DNA from: Zonotrichia leucophrys gambelii
Lineage: Eukaryota; Chordata; Aves; Passeriformes; Passerellidae
DNA length: 64,000 bases
Assembly: GCF_028769735.1 (NCBI RefSeq)
Contig: NC_088169.1
Span: 47,744,201 to 47,808,200, forward strand
Direction of reading: 5' to 3'
The stretch's first letter is position 1, and each line of letters begins with the position of its first letter. The position numbers and the translations under genes were made by a program. The notes under the pieces were generated by a model, which did no database searches, was not told the origin of the DNA, and worked only from the letters and a program-made list of their open reading frames with translations. Below, piece after piece: positions 39,609 to 53,268 of the stretch.

Positions 39609-40634
39609 CTATTCGGTTTTTGACCCAGAAACAGAGAAGACAAGGTTTCAACTTTTCCTTTCCCATCAATTTTTTTGTCTTGAGGGGAGTATGTGGAACA
39701 CAGTACCCATGTTGCACATCCTTGTAGGACTAATGTCTGAATGGGTCCTGCTGTAGTGCCATTTCCAGTCCCAGTAAGCCAAAGAGTCAATTTCTTCTAT
39801 TCATACTTTAATTGGTTAATTATAGGGTTTCTATTAATACTTAGTTTAGATGGTAGTATACAAAGATTTGAACTATACACAGATTTGAAGTAAGGGAATT
39901 CAGTAATATATGAAATCTCTTGCTACTAGGAAGATCTAACAGAAAATATTTCTTAGTGATAATAAAATTTGATAAACAATCATAATTTCTATGCCATCAT
40001 CCAGAAGCAATGCTGCAAAAGCTTATGCTGAGCTGCACTTAAAGATAAAAGTTGCCCTCTAGTTTCTATTCACATCTGTATGTGTTCTAAAATGAATAGG
40101 ATTTCTGGGTCTGACAGTGGTATTAATTTTTATTTTCCTAATGTTTGTCCTTTATTATTTTAGAATAATATTCTAATTCAAGGTTTAACTCTCTGTGATT
40201 CTGTCTGTGCTGCTCAAACTGAAGTTGTACTCGTGGTCTGTAGAGACAAGCCTATTACTTCCTTGGCAAAGCAGCAGGAACACTACTCCAAGTATCAATT
40301 GCCATTTGTACATTTCCAATGGTTTTTCTGTTCTCAGGAGAAACATTACCCGGATTTACCCAATTTCATAAGACTTTTCTGTTTGAATAAAACTATGACC
40401 TAACTCAGAGAGCCAAAATTGCTTCTCATTTCCTCACACTAACTTCATACTTGCTTCGGATTTGGCGTGAGACACAAATGGGCCAAGATCTGCACCCTAA
40501 TTTCCACTGAAAAGGAGCTGGTGTATAAAAGTATGTAAGTTGGATCAGTCTCACAGTGCTGAAACCAGCCAGCTGGAAGTGTTCACATGCACTGACAAGT
40601 TTATTTAGTTATATTTTCAAAGTCTTTCACTAAG

Positions 40635-40768
40635 TAAAAACCCAACCCATAAAAAAAAAAGAAAAAAAGAAAAAAAACCCCAACAAAATAATCAAAAAAC
40701 CAACTAATCAACCAACCGAACAAACAAAAAAAAAAAAAAAAAACCAAAAAAACCTTAAAACCAAAACT
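40635..40768. repeat. A-rich low-complexity repeat
   Basis: Runs of A broken by G, CC and CAAC units, including an uninterrupted run of 18 A around 40726-40743. Confidence 0.9.
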
Positions 40769-43639
40769 CCAACATTATTTTCAAGCAAGACATTGAGATG
40801 AACTTAAACTAGGACAGGTCTCCTGTCAGTTGAATAGCTGTGGAGACAACCAGGTACCTGCAAGTACATAGAATCAAATAAATTTCCATTAAGTTTTCTC
40901 TTAAGGAAAAATAAATGAGTGCAAATGTTTAAGGGGCTGAGGAGCAGATTTTAAACAACAACAACAACAAAGAAATGTGCAAAAAAACCCCCAAACAAAC
41001 ATCAGATACAATTCCAGCCATAACCTGTGGTGCACTGATCTAGTTGCATACAGCTTCTCAAGGGGAGAGAAGATCTAGGTGTTAGCCTCAGGTACCTCAG
41101 GCTTGTGAACTTGTATATCTCTGTATCTAAATTATTTTTTACAAGAATTAGTATGCATTTTATTTTTCACATAAAAGATATGCATTCCAGATAAAGAACT
41201 GAAGAAGGAAAACAACAGTAATTTCTTTCTGCTTATAATTGTATTGTGCTTATCTGAAGAGTAAAACATGCATTATCCTCACCTATCTTCAGGCTATTTA
41301 ACTATTCAGAAATAATTATTCGGGGGGACCTTTCTGTCTTGTTCTGTGAAGACTTTAGGACTTACTAGGTTGTATTTTTATATCAGAAACCAATTGTCTA
41401 AGGCTTTTTAATGTATCTGTGCAAATCATCTGCATATGATCTCCAAAGAGACAGGAATTTCATACAGTTATTTACATAGCATCATCTTGATAAGAAGAGA
41501 TAAGAATTCCTGGGGTATTATGCCACTATATCATATTTTTTAACTCCAGTGCACCTGCACGTGCAATGTGGTGTTTACTGTGCTATCAGTGTTAGAAAGA
41601 TCCTACTTTTAAAATAAATGCTAAATTTTAGGGCATTACCAATCCAATTCATGCTAATAGATCTATTTGTTCATGCATACATACAAAAAATTGCAGAATT
41701 AAAGTAAATTCCTCAGATTCAATATTCTACATTTCTCTCTGGGAGTTAGTAGACCCTCATAAAAAGGAAGTGATCTTAGGTTTTAAAAAAAAGGTTTTTT
41801 TGATTGCTGTGAAAAAAAGAAAACCTGTGTGGTAATGATAAAAAAATAATCTTAAAAGGATGAAGGCAGAACAGAGTGCTGGAAACAGATCTGAACTATT
41901 CAGGGTCAGGAAATCTATGCTCTTTGGCTGAAAGCACAGCACATAACTTCAGTAGTGTCTCTCAGTCTATTAAAAATCCAACTGTGAAAAAAGGTCAAAT
42001 GAGAGCTGACAAAATGACTTAGATGCTCCATTTCATGTTGCAGTTGTTTCTTTAGTTCAACTATTATTTTTTTTATCACCTTGGTTTCATGGTACAATTA
42101 TTTTGAAAACAGTGCTAGAAAATAATACATATACCATAATACTAGGATAATTTTGCAGGCTAAGTCTGCTGCATTATTATAAAGATTTTTTTTAAGTAAT
42201 TTAACTAAAAATAGGACAATATCTCAGTTCCCTGAATTTCAGGTGTCTGAAGACTGGTGAAATGGCTAAAAACAGAGCTCATGCAGTCCTGGACAAACAC
42301 TTTTGTTAACATGGACTCAGTATCATTCCTCTCCTCCTTTACTACCTGTAGTATTCACACTGCATCCAATCCTACTGTAGTTACACATTCTCTGAGTTTC
42401 TCCAGGCCATGAAAAATGGATGTTGGAGCCTTCCTTATTTGTAGCTTCACAAAAGACAAGTCTACAATTACCTCTTCTATGTTCTCTCAAGACATGAGCC
42501 AACTTCCTTTCCAGACAGCTTCCTGAAGCAATCTGCCCCAGATTCTGTCAAAAAATATACTGGATGTCAATTTTAGAAAAGACGAGAGATTCTAGTTGCG
42601 ATAACTTTTTGGATCCCTTGCTGCAAAGAGATTAAGACAGTCATGCTGACCGCCAAGGGCAATTTTTTTTTCTGTTTTTCTCATATTTTTTTGTTAGGGA
42701 GGGAAATACATAAACATATTACAGTCAGACTGAGTCTCTGAAAAGTGAATTCTTGTATTACCATTTTATGAGTATAATTATTTTGAGGTCCTTTTCTATA
42801 CAGTATTTTTATTGTGTGCAAGCTTTCTTTTTTATCGCTTAGGTGAAGCAGCTAGATTTTGATAAAAAAAATCATAAGCATAAAGAACTGGAGACATGAT
42901 ATAATGAAAGTCATGTTGCTTATCCTTTTGCACTTCCCCTTAGAATCTATTATAATTTAGATAAACTAGATTTGCCTCCCAGGCTGGCTTGCACCTGGCC
43001 CCGCAAACATGCTGAGCTCCTGAACTTGCCCAGGTTTCACTCTGACCCATGCCTGTGGCTCAGATTGCTTTAGATCTAGGAGCTACAAAGTTCTTGCAGC
43101 CCTGGGGCTCAGATATGGACATGGACTGGAGCAGGTGGCTGAGATTTCTCCAGGTTTGAGCATTCTTTCTTCTGGCACAGTGTTATTTTAGCATTTCAGA
43201 TATTCTGGTATCCCTTTTCTCACTTCTGAAGCCATCTCCAGAAGAAAGATCCTAGAAGAAGACTGACATGGATTCTATGATCCTGTAAGTGATAAGTAAA
43301 AAATTTAGCAAAACCACTAACCATCTATCTAGCAAAAGGTGTGATTTAATTGTTACCATGACATGTCTCCAGAGAAGGTATATTTTGTTCTTTGAGATGC
43401 TAGGTCCCTTGACCATGGGAGGAGTCTGAGGAGCACTTTGGAGAGGTGTTACTGGCTGAAGCCATTTTTGGCAGGGTCATCAAATGTATTAATTGTTTGC
43501 AGCTTAAGCATCATGTCTGTTGATCAGATATGAGAATCTCTAGAGGAAATATGTACTGAGTAAATCAACCCCTTGAAAATGTCTCTTTTTCTTAGATAAG
43601 TGGTGAGTTGTGGCTCCTAATGCGTTATTAGGTCCTTAT

Positions 43640-43702
43640 GAAAGGAAAGGAAAAGGAAAGGACAAGGGAAAGGGAAGGGGAAAGGGAAGGGGAAAGGGAA
43701 AG
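43640..43702. repeat. Polypurine (GGAAA)n-like microsatellite
   Basis: About 60 bases of almost pure purine on the plus strand (one C at 43663), built from GGAAA, GGGAAA and GGGGAAA units. The antisense open frame here encodes only a Ser/Pro/Leu-rich low-complexity peptide. Confidence 0.95.
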
Positions 43703-46700
43703 ACTTAAGTAATAAAAAAGATTGGCTCTAGTAATCTGATGAACATTTGTTTTTATGGAAACTGGCTGTCTCTTAAGATTATCACAGAGCCATTGGCTGA
43801 AAACCCCAAAGCTGTACTGCAGGGCACATAACCACATCACAAGAAACCACGCTCTTCTGCTAGGCTTATATTGTAGAATTCTTTTGTTGGCAGGCACTTT
43901 GATGGTTTGTCTCACAAGAAAGATAAAGTGGGATAAAAGTCTTCATTCCTTATGCACCCATGTGAGACTGTAATTTCCAACTGATATGGAAAAAGTAATT
44001 TTATACCTCATAGGTCTATTGCAACATAAACCATAATGCCATAGAATAAAAAGAATTTTTAATTTTACCACTTCAAAGGTGCTGGTTTTGGATGTGCTTT
44101 GTTTAGGTTATTATCTTTCTAGCATACTTCTAAATCAGTTTCAATATCAAAACCAAAATCTTCATTAATAAGCAGAGGATAAAATCAGCTATGCATTTCT
44201 TCCTGTACAAGGTTGCTATGAAAATGTAGTTAAATCTTATTGATATAAAGTCTAAAAAACTTATATGGTAGACAGAAGAGTTTACAAGAAAGTTGAAAGA
44301 CTTTGGCCCTACTTTTAGACCTTCATGACAGTTGATGTGTAGAATCAATCAGAAGCTTGGTGCTCATATGTCTGAAACATTTTGGAGTTTCTTTTCTCCA
44401 CTCCAAAATCAAAACATGGTTGCTTTTGGGGTTTTTTTTGTTTGTTTGCTTATTTGCTTGTGTTGATGTTGTTGCTGTTTTTAAGAGGTGATTACAGAAG
44501 ATCATCTAAGTGCCAGCCCACTAGGAAACAGAATACAGGAAATGTCATATTTTTTAAATACAAATATTTCAGGCTGAAAATTAAGAGATAAGGCTCATTT
44601 GTTTTTTCCATATAGTTCCTCAAATTATGTGATATATTTTGCCTCATTAAATCTGTAAGACAATAGCAAGCTCTTTTTTTTGTTTCTTTTCTTCTCGTCT
44701 ACAACTTTTCTTCTCTCTCTTCTACAATATTCCAGTCTTCTTTTTAAAAATACCTTCCAAATGGGTAAAAATTATATATTTTTCTACCTACAGAAGAAAC
44801 ATCATAGGCTTGCAGTAATTTCTCTGATTTCTTTATTTCTCCTTCAGCCCTTGTTAATGTCTTTGATTTCAGGTGGACAATATCAGTGAATTCTAAATCA
44901 CAGAGGAATACATATATGGAAAGATATATGCAGTGGAACAGAATTAATAAAAATCTGCAAAGATATTGATTCTAGTTTTCATATGCATTCAGAAAAAGTA
45001 GTATTATTCATCTAGTTGTGTGGAGCACTTCTTTAAATGAAACAAAACACCCACCAAAATTCAGATAACAAAAATTCCCTGTATTTTAAAAAAACATCTG
45101 GATCTCCTTCTATGCTAAACTGAGGATGCTTTCCTTATGTAAAAGTAAGACAAATTATGTAGACTAGTTACTGCTTACTACATTCTCTTTCTTAATTTGT
45201 GGTGATAAAGCATAGAGCACAGTAACCTTTTCAATACTTTCCAGAAAGTGTTACTATAAAACTCAAAGTTGCAATATTTACATGTCACATGTTTTCTGGA
45301 TGAATTTCTCTGACTTGCAATCAAGAGACACCCCAGCTATGTGCTGCTATATGAGTACTTGCATTTCTTACCAAGGTTACAAGTAATTTATATTGTAATA
45401 GAACCATCCTTATAACCTTTTTCAAAATAAGCCTTCCAACAAGGACATAAACCTAATGTTCCCAGTCCTTTAAAATATTAACAAGGTTTATTTTGAAAAT
45501 TATTTTAGGGATAATACAATCTTTCACAAAATGTTAGCATGACATTAATACTTTTATTTAAAGATACCATTAATGTTCTCTTGCTCTGCCTTTCCTCAGA
45601 GTAATTGCTTATCTTTTGACCATCAGAGAGCCTCACCCATAATATTAGACAGGTATATTCTAGGATCTATTTAAACAGTAAATATAAAATAGTTATTTTC
45701 CAAGGAATTTTGAAACTGACCTGTTTTATACTGTGATGCTCTTATTTCAGTAAGGATTCTCTAGTCCTCGTACAGGATAACAGCAGTGTTATTTACCCAT
45801 ATGCAAATATTTGAGTGGCAACAAAAACGTGACAGGATTCCCTCTTCATAGTAATTGTTTTGCTCTCATGTATTTGCTGAGAAAGTCTCTTGAAAGATTT
45901 TCTACACTGGGACACTAAATTTTACAGTCTGAGACGTTTACACACTTCTTTGTTACACAGTATTAAAATAATTTCTGAAATTCAACTTACATCAAATGAA
46001 GAACTACTTATACAGCAAAACCTTTTATGAGAGAAGCTAATCCAGTAAGAAATCGTGCCTTTGTGTATCTTTGTTTTCGACATTTCAAAACTGCAATTAA
46101 CTATAGCGAGTGATACACTGCATTCTACTTATGTTCTACACTTAGATTGGCAAATGTAACCATTTGTCTTAAAAGGGTATTGCTCTGCTTCCTGGATACA
46201 ACATCATTCTAACAAATCCTATTCTTCTCCAATCCATTGTTTATTCTACTCTTTTGACTTAGTCAAATAAAGACTGTGCAATAGAACAATCAGCATGCAA
46301 TATGCTGTGCATAGCAATTATGATTGAATTATTTAGAATTAGTCCCAGCAGAAAAATAATCCTACTTGGAAATTTTGTAAGTATTTATGCAACTATGCTG
46401 CAGTACAATATCTAGAGACTGGAACTGTATCTTAGAAACAAAGTAATTTTGCTCTTCATGTGTACTAACCATCTGTAATTACTTTCTAAATAGGAAGGAG
46501 TAATTTTTAAAAGTATTTGAAAGTGTTCACTCTTTATTTTCTTACAGCTGTGGAGTTATGGTCTATTTTTGTTTCATCATGAAAGTAAGTCAGAATCTGA
46601 TGTCTGAATACCGATCTGAGAGCCACACAAAATCAGAGCATATGCTCTTACGCTGCCTCATTATATGAGCCAGATATGCATTTCACTTAGCACACCTGGT

Positions 46701-48501
46701 AAGGTCTTATTCTAATTTACTTTTATTTATTTAACCACAAATTGGAGAAAGTTGAGTCTAGATGTCAGTGAATTCAGTGCTAACCACAATATCTTTGTTT
46801 CCTCTAACTTGCACGGCCAAGGAGAGTGGTAGAGTGGGGTTTAAATAGGTCAGGTGGAGTCCCTTGGGTTTGGTACCCCCAGCCTGCCCTCATTTTGCCC
46901 TCCTAACCTGGAGAGAGACAATGGAAGTGTGTGAGGTCATTTGCATCTCACTTCTGCAGTAGGGACCCACAACTATTCCCATGAATATTGATGTAGAAAA
47001 ACACCAAGGTCTCTGGGACTTTAATGAGAACTGCCAAAAACCAGAATTGTGTGTTGCTGTTGTCTTCACCAGATGCAGGTAAAAGTGATTGTACCTATGA
47101 TTCCCTGAAATGAAAATATGAAGAAACTCAATAAAATGTGCATGCAAATGAAATTAAACAGATGTAGATGCCATCTGACATGTTCAAGTGCACAAATCAC
47201 ATTTAATTCTCACCTTAAAATTTTTTAGTGGCTACAGAATGTCTCTCTTTATTTTGCTATTCTTTCAGGTAAAAAATGTGCCTAATAGGAACCTCTTCCT
47301 GTGTGTCTTAGCATTCGTGAATATCTTTACATTCTAAATGAAATAAAAATGAAAATAGCTACAATACAGCTGTCAGCAGCACCTTTAGGCAGCAAACTGC
47401 CTAGCAAGTGAGTTACATTTATCTGGAATTCATATTTTGTAGTGCAGAAGCATCTAAGTTGACAAATTATTTTTAAGGGGCAAATGTATTTGGGCCATAA
47501 CAGTAATACAGTGAAGCATGTTCAGTATTGTATAAGATTGTCAATAAATATTGGAGGACAAAGTAAAGACTTTGAGTTTTTATAGAAAACTATGTGAAAA
47601 ACCAAAGATTAATCATATTTGATTTTGATAATAACTTCCCCAGAGAAAGGAACTGCAAAAGACCATTCATTAGGAAAAGCCAATAACCAGTGGAGATAGC
47701 ACTATGTAATCATTAGTTGATGGAAAAGGGGAAAAAAAAAAGAAAAAAAGAGGGAAAAAAAGCATGAAAGTGTGATTCATTGTGATGCACAGAGAAACAT
47801 GACTTGTATAAAAATGAATGTTTTAAAGCATGGGGATGATGTGAGCAGGATAGATTTTAATTTTTTTTTTTTTTTAATCATGGGGTGATCTTCAAAATGA
47901 GTTTGGTTTGTGTTTTTTACCCTTTAAGCCATGGCTTGGGCAATAATCAAATGCTGGAGGAAATAATATTCCATAATACTCGTTTAACTCTTAGCTAGTT
48001 CAGTTGTGCACAGATGTGTCTGGAATATCCAAAACCCTCTCTAGCCTTCTTCCTTAGCAGTTACAGCCTTTCTGAGTTTTGATTTATTCATAAGATCTTA
48101 TTAGGGGAAGGCAGTTTCTTTTCTTAATAATCCCAGAACGGTGTCTGCATATTCCAAACCGCTATAATCTAAGAGTGCACTGGGGCAGAGCTGGGTCATG
48201 TAACTTTCTTAAAGTGATGCTGGAGCTTATGCAAAGCTTCCACTGAGGACATGCAGGGACAGAGAGAAAAGCAGACAACAAAATGTGTTGAACTTAATAA
48301 CTGTACAGGACTGAGTGCACTTTCAGAATGCAGACTTTTCCACCTCTATTTTGATTAAATATTTGTTCAGTGGGGATGGGAGGAGGCCAATTTGCTAATT
48401 CGATTTTAATTGCCATTTCTTTCAGCAACATTTCTTCTTTTTCAGGCCTTTCTTAAAATGCAGTGGATTCTATACCTTTTCAGCTAGATGCTTTTTGTTT
48501 C

Positions 48502-48599
48502 NNNNNNNNNNNNNNNNNNNNNNNNNNNNNNNNNNNNNNNNNNNNNNNNNNNNNNNNNNNNNNNNNNNNNNNNNNNNNNNNNNNNNNNNNNNNNNNNNN
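48502..48599. other. Assembly gap (98 N)
   Basis: A run of 98 undetermined bases. True length and content are unknown. The flanks (CTTTTTGTTTC and AGGTTTTGTTC) are ordinary AT-rich DNA. Confidence 1.
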
Positions 48600-49336
48600 A
48601 GGTTTTGTTCAAAAAAGCCCAAGTGTTCATTTTAAATGACTGAAATGACATACTTATGTATAAGTATATTGAGTACACACAAAGCTAACAATTTATTAAA
48701 ATGAAACATATTTAGCACTGAAGCCCAAGCAACTGTTCTCTCTAAAGTCTTAGCAGAGAGTTCAGGCTATGCAAAGATGTCTCTGTGCTTGTCAAAACAT
48801 ACTGTATTCTTGATATCACTACCAGGAGTGCATACTCTTGCTCTTTCTCCGTTTCACAGGAATCATGAGTCTGTCCAATGGCTGTTTCATCCTCCTTCTC
48901 CCATATAAAGGTTCAACCAGAGTGTTCACCTCATAAGGTAAGGTCTTATCCTTACCCCGACAAAAAAATCAGTTTACTAGAGTAAGAAGATACACAGAAA
49001 TGAGAAACCATACTGGCAAAGTCAGATTTTTTAAATCTTTTAAAAATCATAAATTTAGATTAGCTTGTTACAAATACACTAATATCCAGTGCTGAGTTGA
49101 ATCATTGCTACCCTCTAGGTGTGAGAATTCTACAAAGGAATAAAAACAGAAAGTTAATATCCTGATATTAAGATATTAACAACCTCCCACTCATACTTTC
49201 TGCTAGTGAAAAAAAGAGAGAGGGATAGGAACTGAATAATCCAATCAAGGATTAATTGCAATTAGTGAAAGTTTCAGAGCAGCACTCAAGCACAGTGACA
49301 GAAGAGATCTCTTCACAAATCTATAACAACAAAGAC

Positions 49337-49555
49337 TGTACTGGGTCTGTGTGGCAGAATTTTGGAAGTGGGGGAGCTACAAGGGTGATAGCTTTTTTGA
49401 TAAGCTGGTAGAAGCTTCCACACAGTCCAACAGAGTCAATGCCAGCCAGCTCCAAGAGGAACCCACCCTGGGCCAAGGATGAGCCCGTCAGTGATGGTGG
49501 CAATGCCAACCTATGGTAGCATATTTAAGAAGGGGAAAAAAGTTATTGCAGAGCA
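49337..49555 (+). repeat. Avian LTR, family B, 5' (U3) portion
   Basis: Starts TGTACTGGGTCTGTGTGGCA and continues 'GGGGGAGCTACAAGGGTG', 'AGCTGGTAGAAGCTTCC', 'CAGAGTCAATGCCAGCCAGC', 'GGGCCAAGGATGAGCCCGTC' and 'CATATTTAAGAAGGGG', a TATA-like promoter. It breaks off soon after the promoter. It is the upstream counterpart of the minus-strand fragment at 17273. Family recognition is from memory. Confidence 0.7.
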
Positions 49556-52462
49556 ATATTGTCCCTAAACATAGTAATTAACATTATCATCATCATCAAC
49601 ATTATGACTGCTACTACTAATAACACTATTCTTATTAATATTAATATTATTAATGTTATGAATATTATTTTCCTCATCATCCCTTTAGCTAATTTATTTG
49701 TGTTCTGCCTCTTAAAGCTTCTGATTTAAGTGCTGGTGAAGGTTAATCTCATAAATATTCTAACTATAGACTCTTGAGTGTATTGAAGACTGTTTTGTGA
49801 CTTCAGACTTTCAAACTCATATTTTTTGCCTGTATAAATTTAAGAACATATTCTTTTGCAAGGGGAAATAGGGTTTTTCCATTTTTCTTCTAATCATGGT
49901 TTTTTAGGAATTTATAAAATAGTTACAGATATCCTCTAAATATTGTGAGCCATTCCATCTTAGATAATCCATTCAAGATTACATTCTTTTAAGATATGAT
50001 TCCAAAACTTTTCAAAGGCCCTGAAGACCTTACTTATTTAGGAATTGTACATAAATTTAAAAAAATATTCACACATATATCTGTTTATGCATATGTGCAT
50101 ATATGTGTGTATATTTTACACACACACATTCCCACATGTATCCATGTATTTTTTTTCAAATTGCTACTTATTAATATTTTCACATATATCTAATTACAAC
50201 AAAGCTGTTGGCAGAAATGCAATTTGTTTACTTAAATCTGCTTTTCTTTAGACTCTACTATGACTTTTATCATCACAAGTTTCAATGTCTTTTTTGAGAA
50301 GCTGGAACTTCAGATACACAAATTGCCTTGAAAAATTCCTGAGATGCTGAGTCGTACAGAATTCAAATTATATGTCTGGAAGTGACAAAATGATGCAGCA
50401 GTCCAAAGAACATAAAGAAGCATGATTGTAGAGTCTGAGCACTCTTAAACTGATGCTGAGATCACAGAACATTTTTAACATTCTGCGGTAGCTATCCAAA
50501 TGGAGTATTATCAAACTTCAAAAAGAATTTTAATTAGAAATCTGAATATAATCAGTATATTTAGTGGAAGTTATACAAAGGAGTACTTTGTAATATAAAA
50601 GTTACAGATGAACATTTAATAATTTATAAATATTACTTCTCAAGGTAAACACAAATCCAAATAATAATATTTATTTTAAAAATACTGTACAAGCTCTCCT
50701 TGGAAAAAAAGAAAACATTGGTGAAAATACTAGAAATAACAATTAATCATAAAAAACTACTGCATCTCTATGCTTGACATTCACATAGCTCTCTGACAGT
50801 GCTATTTGTAATACTGAAATTGCACAGATCAGCAAAGATATTTCCTGTCTGGAAGCCCTTGCAGTCAACTCAAAATGAAGATGCAAGGATCACACCCTGT
50901 AAGTAATGGATGCATTAAAGAATAACTTTATGTGAATATGTGAGATAGTTATATGCATTGGATGATGCCTCTGCATGGTTTCTTCCTTCTGCTTCAACTC
51001 ATGATTTAAAAATCTTTTAGAGTTTATGTGTATATATTCCAATTGGAATTGAAAGCTAAATTTGAATGACTTCGATTAAGAAATAACTGAGTCTTAGTCA
51101 AAATCTGAGCTTTCAGATAGAAGTTAATAACAAAAAAAAAGTATCAGCTCCTTTCTGAGAAATAAAGTCTAGTCCCCTGATTGGTACTTAGACTAAGTGA
51201 ATTGCTATTGAGTCCTAAAACATGTTCTAAAACAGTGTGACAGTACCTTACTTTTTGAGCTTAGGAAAGCTGTACTTTATTTTCAATCATAGTAGGCAAA
51301 AATTACAAAAGTAAAAAGCATAACTTTAATTGTTCACTCTTCCTAACATATGAACATACTCAAATTCATTAATATTAATATCCATAATTACATTTTAATA
51401 CTAAACTGTAAAAATTTTTATCCTGTTATAAATGAGCAAAGAAATACTGGGAAAAAAAGGAGCTGATAATGTGGTACAGTAGACGGTAAGAAAAGTTGAT
51501 CTCAGATTCGTATATAAGAAAACCCTGTTTTATGGTTGAACAGTTATATTATGGTTCTGTTTTAAGCCTACCATTAAAGGTATGCATATGCATGCTTAAT
51601 ATCAGTCTGTAAAAAGTTTTAACATTTAGTTAATTTCTAATGGTGACACAAAATTCCTCTTGCAAGTCTTCCATACCCAATATTTAAAGGTATGATAAAG
51701 CATAAGCACTTTGTTAGCAGCAGGTTTTCTGAAAATCTTAACTGTTTGAGTGAGACACATGGAAATGCAAACTTTTACATTGGAGGAAAAATGTGTTTAC
51801 ACCTAATTTTCATGTCAACATTTTGCAGCACTTAAGCACTTTGCCAGAGAAAGAAAATGCATCCACCCATACAGATATTAGATCACAAAATCTGAATGTG
51901 TCATTAGAACACAAAAAGATGATACTAGAACTGCTACAACAAAGATCTTCTGCCTCAGACTTACTTCACTTAATCTGCTATGAACTTTTTTAAACCTCAG
52001 TGCATAGCTTGTAATAGGCAACATTTAGTGACATATGTTGTAGTTACCATCAATTTCCCTCTATTTCAGGACAGAGAATTCCATGATTGAGTGCACATTT
52101 AAAGGTCATAAGCAAAAGCTGAATAATTCTTTCTACCCCAGCTGCTGGTCTCAGCTGAACTAATCCAGAGTATTCTAGCCAACACTCTAGAGAAATAAAA
52201 ATGTTGCCATATACCTGAAGCAAACTGTCTAAGAAAGTAATTTACTCACTTCCATTAGTTTAGTAACTGGAAATACTGAACAACACTATACTTAAATAAT
52301 AAGTAATTTAACATTCAGCTGTTTGTTGATACTTCCAACTAATGAAGACTGAATAAGTTTGGAACCAAAACCAAAAACTGATTAATTTTGTTGACTTTGG
52401 GATATTTTCGTCGGGAGGGAAAATTCAGATGTAATATTCAGAGTATTCATACTGTAGTAATC
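49556..52462. other. Non-coding DNA with ATT/ATC and TG/AC patches
   Basis: A triplet-like AT-rich patch lies at 49574-49675 (ATC, ACT, ATT units) and an alternating purine-pyrimidine patch at 50070-50130 (CATATATG and CACACA). No gene seen. Confidence 0.55.
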
Positions 52463-52745
52463 TGTGTTGGTTGTGACTGGGATAGGGTTAATTTTCTTTA
52501 AAGTAATTAGCATGGGGCTATATCTTGTGTTTGTGCTGAGAACTTTGTTAATATAGACTTGGTGAGGTGGGGGAGTTATTGCTGAGAAGTTCTTGCACAG
52601 TGTAAAGGACTTCTTTGTTTCTCATTTCATCCTGACAGCAAGTGGGCCGGGGGGCTGCAAGAAGCAGGGAAGGGATATGGCTGGAACAGTTAAAGCCATT
52701 TCATCAAAGGTGTATTCCATTCCATATGGAGTCAGAATCTTGGGA
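52463..52745 (+). repeat. Avian solo LTR, family A copy 5, 5' part only
   Basis: TGTGTTGGTTGTGACTGGGA, 'GGGTTAATTTTCTT', 'AGCATGGGGCTATATCTTG', 'GTATTCCATTCCATATGGAG' follow the family A order up to the promoter block, then similarity is lost. Confidence 0.75.
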
Positions 52746-53222
52746 ATGAATCATACTACATTCCCTAAACAGCAGGAATGTGTCTTAAAATGAAATTTTC
52801 CTTCAAAGAAAAAAATAGTCAAGAGCCAACAGATAAAATTCTTTTAAGGTATTTGTAATTTTTTTTCAAATATGCACTGTTCTGCTGTGTGTAGAATAAC
52901 ACAATATTATCACATGAAAAGTGAATTGATTTCAACAGTTCTGCCAAAAGTAAGCCTTCATGAGGAAGCCATGGTAAATTCATCTTGTGTCCTGAAAGTG
53001 ATACACTTCCATATCCTTGTCATAAAGATGGGGGGGGATAGGTCAAAATGGAAGAAATAGACAAAATTGCTTCTCTTTCTGTTTAAAGAGCCTGCTAGTG
53101 TAAGACTTTTAATATTGAGCTTATGCTACATATATTATATATCCTGAAATAAAACATGCATTCTTATACATATTGTTCCATGTCTGGCCCAAAATCAACT
53201 CTCACAGTGGTTTTCTCCCTTT

Positions 53223-53268
<46 letters not shown>

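Larger units (their letters stand above)
37791..49336. other. Long AT-rich non-coding stretch with simple repeats and an assembly gap
   Basis: About 11.5 kb without a supported gene. Open frames are short, and several (for example 39413-39790) run through low-complexity A-rich DNA. A GC-richer patch at 42965-43170 could be an old insertion that I cannot identify. Separate entries cover the simple repeats and the N run. Confidence 0.5.

Noticed and set aside
39413..39790. 125-codon minus-strand open frame and overlapping frames
   Set aside because: The central part is Phe-rich peptide from an A-rich low-complexity tract.
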